The translations under genes were made by a program, and so were the position numbers. This document shows positions 1 through 6,205 of a stretch of 10,369 nt of DNA, one piece after another (the stretch's first letter is position 1; every line of letters starts with the position of its first letter). The stretch covers positions 1 through 10,369 of the forward strand of contig JBGPFS010000077.1 in the NCBI GenBank assembly GCA_041483455.1, read 5' to 3'. Origin of the DNA: JBGPFS01 sp041483455 (GTDB lineage: Bacteria > Chloroflexota > Limnocylindria > Limnocylindrales > CSP1-4). The notes beneath the pieces are model-generated. The model had not been told where the DNA came from. It searched no databases and saw nothing but the letters and a program-made list of their open reading frames with translations.

Positions 1-74
1 CGATCGCACCCGAACCCGTGCCCGCCGCGGTCCCGGCCGCAGGCGAGTCCACCGACGCGACGCCGTCCGCCTAG
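1..74 (+). CDS. 3' end of an upstream gene, probably a TatA/TatB-type Tat subunit (partial)
   Basis: The reading frame whose first complete codon is at base 3 runs open to a TAG at 72-74. It encodes about 23 residues rich in Pro and Ala with a few acidic residues (ending TDATPSA). There is no domain in this fragment to identify it. The reason for suggesting TatA/TatB is context and composition: tatC starts 33 bases downstream on the same strand, tatA and tatC are commonly adjacent, and TatA proteins usually end in a low-complexity, disordered tail. What is seen is only an open frame with a plausible stop; the family name is inference. Confidence 0.45.
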   Translation, partial: IAPEPVPAAVPAAGESTDATPSA

Positions 75-107
75 CGGGTCGCGCCTCGCGCGCCTGTCCA
101 AGGACCG

Positions 108-950
108 ATGACCGACCCGCCCGTCGAGCAGCCGCGCCTCGATCCGGCGCCGGCCGCCGACCCCCAGGTCTCGCCGGCTGCCGATCCTGCGCCTGAGCCC
201 CTTGCGGCTGTCGCCGGCGAGGCGATCGAACCGCCGACCGCGAACCCGGCCGAGGCTGCGCCCGCGATGTCGCTGGTCGACCATCTCGGCGAGCTGCGGA
301 CGCGGATCTTCCGCTCGATCATCGGGGTCTTCGTGGGCAGCGTCATCGGCTTCATCTTCGCGACGCCGATCCGGAACTTCCTGATCCGGCCCCTGCCGAC
401 CGGCCGGGTCCAGGTCCTGGGGCCCGGCGACGCATTCTTCATCTACATCAAGATCTCGATCGTCGTGGGGATCATCCTGGCGATGCCGGTGATCCTCTAC
501 CAGCTGTGGGCGTTCATCGCCCCCGGCCTCACCCCGGACGAGCGCCGGATCGTGCGGCCGTGGATCCCCCTGGCGCTCGCGTTCTTCATCCTGGGCGTGA
601 TCGTGGCCTACGTGGTCCTGCCGTTCGCCACGGGCTTCCTGCTCAGCTTCACGGACGACGTCCTGGTCGGGAACATCGCGGCCGGACCGTACTTCGACTT
701 CGTGACCACGATGTTCCTCGCCTTCGGCCTGGTCATGGAGTTCCCGATCGTCCTGTTCGGCCTGTCGCGGGTCGGCATCCTGACATCGGCGCGACTCGCC
801 TCCTCGCGTCGGATGGTCATCCTCGGGATCGCCATCTTCAGCACCGTGATCACGCCCGGGGGCGATCTCGTCAGCCCGACGGTGATGGGCTTCACGATGT
901 ACGGCCTGTACGAGCTCTCGATCGTGTTCATCCGGCGGAGCGGCCGCTGA
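108..950 (+). CDS. tatC: TatC, twin-arginine translocase receptor subunit
   Basis: TatC is the multispanning membrane subunit that recognises twin-arginine signal peptides and, with TatA/TatB, exports folded proteins across the cytoplasmic membrane. The 280-residue product shows the family signatures: an N-terminal HLGELRTR segment (residues 59-66), the block YQLWAFIAPGLTPDERR (131-147), the conserved glutamate in FGLVMEFP (E211), and STVITPGGDLVSP near the last helices. About six hydrophobic segments are visible between residues 67 and 276. The core length (about 227 residues from M54) is normal, but it is preceded by about 53 Pro/Ala/Glu-rich residues. ATG at 108 has AAGGA at 100-104, only 3 bases away; ATG at 267 (M54, MSLVDHLGELR) is a credible alternative that matches the usual family start. 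Third-position GC in the extension is somewhat lower than in the core but still coding-like. Confidence 0.96.
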   Translation: MTDPPVEQPRLDPAPAADPQVSPAADPAPEPLAAVAGEAIEPPTANPAEAAPAMSLVDHLGELRTRIFRSIIGVFVGSVIGFIFATPIRNFLIRPLPTGRVQVLGPGDAFFIYIKISIVVGIILAMPVILYQLWAFIAPGLTPDERRIVRPWIPLALAFFILGVIVAYVVLPFATGFLLSFTDDVLVGNIAAGPYFDFVTTMFLAFGLVMEFPIVLFGLSRVGILTSARLASSRRMVILGIAIFSTVITPGGDLVSPTVMGFTMYGLYELSIVFIRRSGR

Positions 951-1000
951 CGGACGCCGCGGTCCGGAAGCCGGTTCGCCCGGCGCGTGGGACCGGGGGG

Positions 1001-1013
1001 TAGACTGCGGCCG
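1001..1013 (+). promoter_or_regulatory. -10 element and leaderless start of rapZ
   Basis: TAGACT at 1001-1006 fits the sigma-70 consensus TAnnnT and stands out in a very GC-rich 62-base gap. It ends 6 bases before the GTG start at 1013, the distance expected from -10 to transcription start. The mRNA would therefore begin at or next to the start codon. There is no Shine-Dalgarno sequence upstream of the GTG, which supports a leaderless message. No good -35 box is visible. The same hexamer with the same spacing occurs before a GTG upstream of lemA (8372-8384). Confidence 0.6.
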
Positions 1014-1930
1014 TGGCCAGCGACCGCCCACCCGACGCCGGGACCCGTGACCCCAGCGAGCCAACGGACCAGCATGTCGTCATCCTGAGCGGCCTCTCGG
1101 GGGCCGGCAAGACCGCGGCGACGAAGCTGTTCGAGGACCTCGGCTACGTCTGCGTCGACAACCTGCCGGGCGAGCTCCTGCCCCAGCTCGCCGAGCTCGT
1201 CTCGGAGGATCGCGAGCGGTTCGGCCGGACCGCGATCGTGCTCGACGTCCGGGCCGGCGATGCGCCGCTCGCCCTGGCCGCCGTCCGGGGCGCGCTCGAG
1301 GGTCGGGGGATCCGGCCCCAGGTCTTCTTCCTCGAGGCGCGCGACGAGGTGCTCATCCGACGCTTCTCGGAGACGCGCCACCGTCACCCACTCGGGGCGG
1401 AGCGCGGGATCGCCAGCTCGATCGTCGAGGAGCGCCGGCTGCTCGACCCCGTGCGCGATGAAGCCGACGTCGTGGTCGACACCTCCGACCTCTCGCTGCG
1501 CGAGCTCCGCGAGCGCTTGTTCACCCGCCTGGCGGACGAGCCCGGAGCGGATCGCCTGGCGATCCAGCTGATCAGCTTCGGCTTCAAGTACGGCATCCCG
1601 CTCGAGGCCGACCTGGTCCTCGACGTCCGGTTCATGCAGAACCCCTACTACATCGCCGAGCTCCGCCAGCTGTCCGGACGGACCGAGCGGGTCCAGACCT
1701 TCGTCCTCGGCCAGCCGGTCACCGCCCGCTTCCTCGAGCTCGTCCAGGAGCTCCTCGACCTGACGATCCCGGCCTACGTGGGCGAGGGCAAGACCCGCCT
1801 GACGGTCGCGATCGGCTGCACCGGGGGCTACCACCGTTCGATCGCGATCGCCGAGGTGCTGGCCGCCTGGCTGAGGGAGCGCGATCTCGGCTCGGTCGCG
1901 GTCTTCCACCGGGAGCTCGAGCGGGCGTGA
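1013..1930 (+). CDS. rapZ: RapZ (YvcJ) family nucleotide-binding protein
   Basis: RapZ/YvcJ proteins are P-loop ATP/GTP-binding proteins. In enterobacteria RapZ binds small RNAs and delivers GlmZ to RNase E to control GlcN6P synthase; in Gram-positive relatives the partner is less clear. The 305-residue product has a Walker A motif GLSGAGKT (residues 27-34), a DNLP motif after strand two, and the C-terminal signatures SFGFKYGIPLEADLVLDVRFMQNPYY and GEGKTRLTVAIGCTGGYHRS, the latter in the RNA-binding half of RapZ. About 20 hydrophilic residues precede the usual family start. GTG 1013 is preferred because of the -10 element 6 bases upstream. The stop TGA (1928-1930) overlaps the yvcK GTG start by four bases. 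The neighbours yvcK and whiA are the classic partners of this gene. The E. coli-type role should not be assumed here. Confidence 0.96.
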   Translation: MASDRPPDAGTRDPSEPTDQHVVILSGLSGAGKTAATKLFEDLGYVCVDNLPGELLPQLAELVSEDRERFGRTAIVLDVRAGDAPLALAAVRGALEGRGIRPQVFFLEARDEVLIRRFSETRHRHPLGAERGIASSIVEERRLLDPVRDEADVVVDTSDLSLRELRERLFTRLADEPGADRLAIQLISFGFKYGIPLEADLVLDVRFMQNPYYIAELRQLSGRTERVQTFVLGQPVTARFLELVQELLDLTIPAYVGEGKTRLTVAIGCTGGYHRSIAIAEVLAAWLRERDLGSVAVFHRELERA

Positions 1931-3291
1931 GCATCCGCCGCCGCTCGACGGGCGTGTCGCTGCTCCGGCGCTGGCTGGCGCCGGAGATCGGGATCAGGCG
2001 CTGGCTCGCCGTCGTCTTCATCGGCGAGCTGGGCCTCGCGCTCGGCGGTGCGTTCGCCCTCCGCCAGCTCTACCGCGACATCGACGTGACGGGACCGGTC
2101 CAGGCCGCGATCTCGGTCCTCACGCTCCAGTTCCTGCCCTACGTCGTCCGCGGGGTGATCGTGGCGGCGCTCGGGATCGGCCTGTTCGTCTTCGGGTCGA
2201 TCAAGGTGGTGGACGTCCTGATGGGACCCTTCCGGACCGACGACCCCGACCGCCCCCTGGTCGAGGTGATCTACCAGAAACGGTTCCTGGCCCGCGGGCC
2301 GCGGATCGTGGCGCTCGGTGGCGGACACGGCCTGGCGACCCTCCTGCGGGGCCTGAAGGAGCACACCAGCAACCTGACCGCGGTGGTGACCGTGGCCGAC
2401 GACGGGGGCTCTTCGGGCATGCTCCGGGCCCAGCTCGGCGTGCCGGCGGTGGGCGATATCCGCAACTGCATCGTCGCGCTCGCCGATGCCGAGCCGCTGA
2501 TGAGCGAGCTCCTCCAGTACCGGTTCCCGGGCGACGCGTCTCCGGACAGCCTGGGTGGCCACGCGATCGGGAACCTGCTCATCGCCGCGATGACCGCCGT
2601 CGAGGGCGGCGACTTCGAGGAAGGGGTCCGCCGGATGAACCGGGTCCTGGCCGTGCGCGGCCAGGTGGTCCCGGCGACGGCCACTCCGCTGGTCCTGCAC
2701 GCGGACCTCGCCGACGGCCGCAGGGTGGTCGGTCAGTCGGTCATCACCCGGACGAGCGGGATCGAGCGGGTCTGGCTCTCGCCCGAGGGCGTCCGGGCCG
2801 CTGCCGACGCCGTCCTGGCGATCGCCGAGGCCGAGATCGTGGTGATCGGACCCGGCAGTCTCTTCACGAGCGTATTGCCGAGCCTCCTGCTGCCCGAGAT
2901 CCGGGCCGCGATCGCCGAGACGTCCGCCGTCCGGATCCTCGTGGCGAACGTGGCCACCCAGGTCGGCGAGACCGCCGGTCTCGACCTCGCGGATCACCTC
3001 GAAGCCATCGAGCGCCACGCCGGGAGCGGCCTGATCGACGTCGTCCTCGCCGGGGACGGCCGGAGGGTGGCGACCGCCCACCTGGACCTTCCCGGGGAGT
3101 CACGCGGCGAGCCCGTCCGGCTGCGCTGGCCGCCGGCGAGCGCCAACGCGCCGCGGCTCGTCCTCGACGACATCGTCGATCCCTCGAACGACCATCACCA
3201 CGATCCCGATCGCCTCGCGGCGGCCATCTTCCGGATCGCCGTGCGCGAGGGCGTGGGTCGGCGCCGTGCCGGGGTCGCCCGGACCGCATGA
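1927..3291 (+). CDS. yvcK: YvcK/CofD-like protein with N-terminal membrane segment
   Basis: YvcK (gluconeogenesis factor) is a CofD-like Rossmann protein that binds UDP-GlcNAc and is needed for growth on gluconeogenic carbon sources and for cell-wall balance in Bacillus and mycobacteria. The catalytic-type domain spans roughly residues 125-430, with IVALGGGHGLATLLRGLK (127-144), VADDGGSSG (156-164), GDIRNC (176-181), GHAIGNLL (211-218) and GPGSLFTS (308-315). About 120 extra N-terminal residues carry two hydrophobic segments (about 27-47 and 70-92), so the protein is probably anchored with its domain in the cytoplasm. At 454 residues it is longer than soluble YvcK (about 320). GTG at 1927 overlaps the rapZ stop as GTGA, indicating translational coupling. 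A short His/Asp-rich stretch (SNDHHHDPD) lies near the C terminus. Confidence 0.94.
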   Translation: MSIRRRSTGVSLLRRWLAPEIGIRRWLAVVFIGELGLALGGAFALRQLYRDIDVTGPVQAAISVLTLQFLPYVVRGVIVAALGIGLFVFGSIKVVDVLMGPFRTDDPDRPLVEVIYQKRFLARGPRIVALGGGHGLATLLRGLKEHTSNLTAVVTVADDGGSSGMLRAQLGVPAVGDIRNCIVALADAEPLMSELLQYRFPGDASPDSLGGHAIGNLLIAAMTAVEGGDFEEGVRRMNRVLAVRGQVVPATATPLVLHADLADGRRVVGQSVITRTSGIERVWLSPEGVRAAADAVLAIAEAEIVVIGPGSLFTSVLPSLLLPEIRAAIAETSAVRILVANVATQVGETAGLDLADHLEAIERHAGSGLIDVVLAGDGRRVATAHLDLPGESRGEPVRLRWPPASANAPRLVLDDIVDPSNDHHHDPDRLAAAIFRIAVREGVGRRRAGVARTA

Positions 3292-3307
3292 CGATGCCGC
3301 GCGTCCC

Positions 3308-4267
3308 GTGAGCGGCTCGGATCGCGACCTCGTCGCCGCGCTCCGGGCCGAGCTCTCCGCGATCGACCCGCAGCGCGCCTGCGACCGGGCCGCCGAATCG
3401 GCCGGGCTCGGGGCCGCGCTCGCCACCCGCGAGGCGGCCGTGGCGCGGCTGGCCGTCCGGCTGGGTCGCGGGCCGATCGAGGCGGGCCGGCTGCTGGCCG
3501 GTCCGCGCCGCGTGAAGCACGTTCGGATGGTCGACGGATCGGGACCGCTCGGGCCGACCGGTCTCGCGGCGCCGCCGTTCGACTGGGCGTCCGCGCCCGA
3601 GCACTGCCGGGCGGCCTGGCTGCGAGGGCGTTTCCTCGCCCGTGGCTCGCTCAGCCTCGCGTCGGGTCGAGCCCACCTCGAGTTCGTCGTCCCACCCGAG
3701 GAGGCGCCGGTCCTGGCGGGGCGTCTCGCCGAGCTGGGGCTCCCGGCTTCGTGGCGGCTGCGACGTGGGCGCGGGGTGGTGACCTGGAAGAGCACGGAGA
3801 CGATCGGGACGTTCCTCCGCCGGATCGGGGCCGGCGCCACGGTCCTGGAGCTCGAGGCCCGCCGCGTCTCGCGCTCGCTGCGCGGCGAGCTCAACCGGGT
3901 GATCAATGCCGAATCGGCGAACCTCCAGCGGGCGGTGATCGCCGCGTCTCGCCAGCTCGCCTCGATCGCCCTGCTCGAGGCCGATGGGCGCCTGGCGGTC
4001 CAGCCGCGGGTCGTGCGCGAGGTGGCGGCCGCCCGAAAAGCGGTCCCCGAGGCGACCCTGGCGGAGCTCGCCGAGCGGCTCGAGCTCCATCGATCGGCGG
4101 TCCAGCGGGCCCTCGAGCGGCTCGAGGCGCTGGCGCTCCACGACGACGACGGGATCGGCCGTCGGGGCGGCGATCCGTCCATGATCGGTCGCGGTGTCGG
4201 GCCGGGCCTGGGACCGAGCCCGCGGCCGGGCGCGCGCGCTGGTCGCTCTGGCATGATTCGGTGGTGA
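3308..4267 (+). CDS. whiA: WhiA-family DNA-binding regulator (divergent)
   Basis: WhiA combines a LAGLIDADG homing-endonuclease-like fold, without nuclease activity, with a C-terminal helix-turn-helix. It controls sporulation in Streptomyces and cell division or chromosome segregation in Bacillus. Taking GTG 3308 as residue 1 (319 residues), the protein shows CRAAWLRGRFLARGSLSL followed by HLEFVV (100-128, LAGLIDADG-like), the family signature NRVINAESANLQRAVIAASRQ (196-216), and a helix-turn-helix-like ATLAELAERLELHRSAVQRALERL (249-272). The helix-turn-helix lacks the usual PxSKSGVNHR-type recognition sequence. A Gly/Pro/Arg-rich tail of about 40 residues follows it. GTG 3308, 16 bases after the yvcK stop, is preferred; an in-frame GTG at 3266 would overlap yvcK and add 14 non-conserved residues. 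The stop TGA overlaps the tpiA GTG. Identity rests on motifs plus position after rapZ-yvcK. Confidence 0.9.
   Translation: MSGSDRDLVAALRAELSAIDPQRACDRAAESAGLGAALATREAAVARLAVRLGRGPIEAGRLLAGPRRVKHVRMVDGSGPLGPTGLAAPPFDWASAPEHCRAAWLRGRFLARGSLSLASGRAHLEFVVPPEEAPVLAGRLAELGLPASWRLRRGRGVVTWKSTETIGTFLRRIGAGATVLELEARRVSRSLRGELNRVINAESANLQRAVIAASRQLASIALLEADGRLAVQPRVVREVAAARKAVPEATLAELAERLELHRSAVQRALERLEALALHDDDGIGRRGGDPSMIGRGVGPGLGPSPRPGARAGRSGMIRW
4249..4264 (+). promoter_or_regulatory. Extended -10 element at tpiA start, inside the whiA 3' end
   Basis: TGgCATGAT at 4249-4257 resembles an extended -10 (TGnTATAAT). It ends 6 bases before the GTG at 4264, the same spacing as at rapZ. It lies within the last codons of whiA, so tpiA-gpmA could be transcribed separately as a leaderless message in addition to read-through from rapZ. 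No -35 box is evident. Confidence 0.5.
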
Positions 4268-5070
4268 GACCGGTCATCGTCGCCGCGAACTGGAAGATGC
4301 ACACGATTCCGTCCGAAGCGGGGGCGCTCGCGCGTACGATCGCCGCGCGGACCGAAGTACCCGGCGTGATCCGGGTGATCTGTCCCCCGTACGTCTGCCT
4401 CGCGGCCGTCCGGGACGCGCTCGTCGGGACCGATGTCGGGGTGGGGGCGCAGAACGTGCATCACGAGCGATCCGGCGCCTACACCGGTGAGGTCGCCGCG
4501 CCGATGCTCGAGGGGCTGGCGGGCTGGGTGATCCTCGGCCACTCGGAGCGCCGCCGCGACGCCGGCGAGACCGACGAGCTGATCGCCGCGAAGCTCGAGC
4601 GCGCGCTCGAGTCCGGACTGCGGCCGATCGTCTGCGTCGGGGAGCAGCTCGCCGACCGGGAGAGCGGTCGGGCCGGGGCGGTGGTCGTCGCCCAGGTCAA
4701 GGCGATCCTCGGCCCGTTCGCCGACCGAGCCGGCCGACTGGCGGAGGCCGGTCTCGTGGTCGCCTACGAGCCGGTCTGGGCGATCGGGACGGGCCGGACG
4801 GCGACAGGCGCCGATGCGGCCGCGATGGCCGACGCGATCCGCTCGGCCGCCGCATCGAGCGGGGCAGGGGAGGCCGTTCGCACGCTGGCTGCGGGCCTGC
4901 CGATCCTTTACGGTGGGAGCGTGACGGCGGCCAACATCGGCGAGTTCGTCGGCGAGCCGGCGATCGACGGAGCGCTCGTCGGCGGAGCCTCGCTCAAGCC
5001 TGACGAGATGGCCGGGATCGTCGCCCGGTCCGGCCTCACGGCGGCCGCCCGCGCGGCGATCGGCGGCTGA
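4264..5070 (+). CDS. tpiA: Triosephosphate isomerase
   Basis: The enzyme interconverts dihydroxyacetone phosphate and glyceraldehyde 3-phosphate in cytoplasmic glycolysis and gluconeogenesis. With GTG 4264 as residue 1 the product has 268 residues, slightly longer than the usual 250. It contains AANWKMH with substrate-binding N9 and catalytic K11, the GAYTGEV block (71-77), the electrophile H93 in LGHSERR, and the catalytic base E169 in YEPVWAIGTG, which begins the mobile lid loop. The phosphate-binding LYGGSV lies near the C terminus. All catalytic residues are present. The frame stays open far upstream, but family length and the N-terminal RPVIVAANWK fix the start at 4264 (GTG 4261 is a one-residue alternative). 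The start overlaps the whiA stop as GTGA, and gpmA begins 3 bases after the tpiA stop. Confidence 0.97.
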   Translation: MRPVIVAANWKMHTIPSEAGALARTIAARTEVPGVIRVICPPYVCLAAVRDALVGTDVGVGAQNVHHERSGAYTGEVAAPMLEGLAGWVILGHSERRRDAGETDELIAAKLERALESGLRPIVCVGEQLADRESGRAGAVVVAQVKAILGPFADRAGRLAEAGLVVAYEPVWAIGTGRTATGADAAAMADAIRSAAASSGAGEAVRTLAAGLPILYGGSVTAANIGEFVGEPAIDGALVGGASLKPDEMAGIVARSGLTAAARAAIGG

Positions 5071-5073
5071 CCG

Positions 5074-5832
5074 GTGCCCACACTGGTCCTGCTCCGCCAC
5101 GGCGAAAGCGAGTGGAACCTGAGCAACCGGTTCACCGGCTGGACGGATGTCGACCTGACCGAGACGGGGGTCGCCGAGGCCCGCGATGCCGGTCGGCTGC
5201 TGCGGGAGGAGGGCCTGTCGTTCGACCTCGCCCATACCTCGGTCCTGAAGCGGGCGATCCGGACGCTCTGGCTGACCCTCGACGAGCTCGACCAGATGTG
5301 GATCCCGACCAGCGTCTCGTGGCGCCTCAACGAGCGCCACTACGGGGCCCTGCAGGGCTTGAACAAGGCCGAGACCGCCGCCCGCTTCGGTGAGGAACAG
5401 GTCCGGCTCTGGCGCCGGAGCTACGACGTCCCGCCGCCGCCCCTCGAGCTCGACGACGAGCGGTGGCCCGGTCGCGACCCGCGCTACGCGGACGTCGCCC
5501 CCGAGCTCATCCCGCGCGCGGAATCGCTCAAGGACACCGTCGCCCGGATGCTGCCGTACTGGCACGAGCGGATCGCGCCGCAGGTCCGGGCCGGCCGGCG
5601 CGTCCTGATCGCCGCCCACGGCAACAGCCTCCGGGCGCTCGTCAAGGAGCTCGACGGGATCGACGACGCAACGATCGTCGGCCTGAACATCCCGACCGGC
5701 GTGCCGCTCGTCTACGAGCTCGACCCGGACCTGCGGCCGGTCGGCCATCGCTACCTGGGCGATCCGGCACGGATCGAAGCGGCGACGGCCGCCGTGGCGG
5801 CCCAGGGCCGGAAGGTCGAACCCCCGCCCTGA
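5074..5832 (+). CDS. gpmA: 2,3-bisphosphoglycerate-dependent phosphoglycerate mutase
   Basis: This enzyme interconverts 3- and 2-phosphoglycerate through a phosphohistidine intermediate in lower glycolysis. The 252-residue length is typical. The phosphohistidine motif LRHGESEWN carries H9; R60 in LKRAIRT, E87 in NERHYGALQG and H182 in AAHGNSLRAL match the E. coli catalytic positions R62, E89 and H184 with a constant offset of two. The loop PPPPLELDDERWPGRDPRY is also typical of the family, which supports the true dPGM over the broader histidine phosphatase superfamily. Translation starts at GTG 5074, 3 bases after the tpiA stop, with no independent Shine-Dalgarno, so it is probably coupled to tpiA. 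Confidence 0.96.
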   Translation: MPTLVLLRHGESEWNLSNRFTGWTDVDLTETGVAEARDAGRLLREEGLSFDLAHTSVLKRAIRTLWLTLDELDQMWIPTSVSWRLNERHYGALQGLNKAETAARFGEEQVRLWRRSYDVPPPPLELDDERWPGRDPRYADVAPELIPRAESLKDTVARMLPYWHERIAPQVRAGRRVLIAAHGNSLRALVKELDGIDDATIVGLNIPTGVPLVYELDPDLRPVGHRYLGDPARIEAATAAVAAQGRKVEPPP

Positions 5833-5865
5833 GCGCTGGCCGGCGGCGGATCCCGAGGCACCCTG

Positions 5866-5874
5866 TGCTACCAT
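5866..5874 (+). promoter_or_regulatory. Extended -10 promoter for secG
   Basis: TGcTACCAT at 5866-5874 fits TGnTAnnnT and lies in the 79-base gap after gpmA. Transcription would start near 5881, giving a leader of about 30 bases before the secG GTG at 5912. It is nearly identical to the element before the tRNA-Leu genes (TGcTAACAT). No convincing -35 box is seen, as expected if the TG extension compensates. Confidence 0.5.
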
Positions 5875-5911
5875 CCGACGGCCCCCATCCCGCTCCGAGG
5901 TATCGCTCCGC

Positions 5912-6151
5912 GTGAACCCGCTGCTCGGCATCGGCCAGATCGTGGTCGGCATCGCCCTGATGGGCGCGATCCTGCTCCAGGCCCGGGGGACCGGCCTGTC
6001 CGGCACGTTCGGCGGGGATTCGTCCGTCTACCGCAGCCGGCGCGGCGTCGAGCGGCGACTCTGGCAGTTCACGATCGTGCTCGCGGTGCTGTTCGTCCTG
6101 TTCTCCCTGGCGTCGTACATCTTCGCCGCCTCCACGACTCCCGCGGCCTGA
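5912..6151 (+). CDS. secG: SecG, preprotein translocase subunit
   Basis: SecG is the small accessory subunit of the SecYEG channel and assists SecA-driven export. The 79-residue product has two hydrophobic helices (about 4-23 and 51-72) around a cytoplasmic loop containing LLQARGTGLSGTFGGDSSVYRSRRGVER, the hallmark of SecG, with the conserved Gly-rich and RRG segments. Length is normal. The start is GTG 5912; a GAGGT at 5897-5901 is a possible ribosome site with rather long spacing. In actinobacteria secG also follows tpiA, so the location supports the assignment. A Ser/Thr/Ala tail ends the protein. Confidence 0.94.
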   Translation: MNPLLGIGQIVVGIALMGAILLQARGTGLSGTFGGDSSVYRSRRGVERRLWQFTIVLAVLFVLFSLASYIFAASTTPAA

Positions 6152-6168
6152 CCGGCTCGCGGATCCCT

Positions 6169-6185
6169 GCCCGGCCTGGCCGGGC
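6169..6185 (+). terminator. Compact GC hairpin between secG and the binding protein gene
   Basis: GCCCGGCC-T-GGCCGGGC is a perfect inverted repeat beginning 18 bases after the secG stop. It can form a 7-bp stem with a CTG loop. No T-run follows, so it may be a weak or factor-assisted terminator, or may act in the leader of the next gene, whose ATG is 20 bases downstream. Function is inferred from the structure only. Confidence 0.35.
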
Positions 6186-6205
6186 TGGCTCGACCCCATG
6201 ACCCG

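Noticed and set aside
608..3081. Minus-strand open frames of 433 and 417 codons opposite tatC, rapZ and yvcK
   Set aside because: Same explanation: mirror frames of strongly supported + strand genes.
3266..3307. Upstream GTG start for whiA
   Set aside because: It would overlap yvcK by 26 bases and add 14 residues unlike the family; GTG 3308 fits better.
3751..4263. Upstream extension of the tpiA frame inside whiA
   Set aside because: The extra 171 codons lie within whiA in another frame and have no family counterpart; TIM proteins begin close to the AANWKM motif.
3100..6006. A 968-codon open frame on the minus strand opposite whiA, tpiA and gpmA
   Set aside because: It is complementary to three genes with intact catalytic motifs; long antisense frames are expected in GC-rich genes with GC-biased third positions, and its product is Arg/Gly/Pro-rich without domains.
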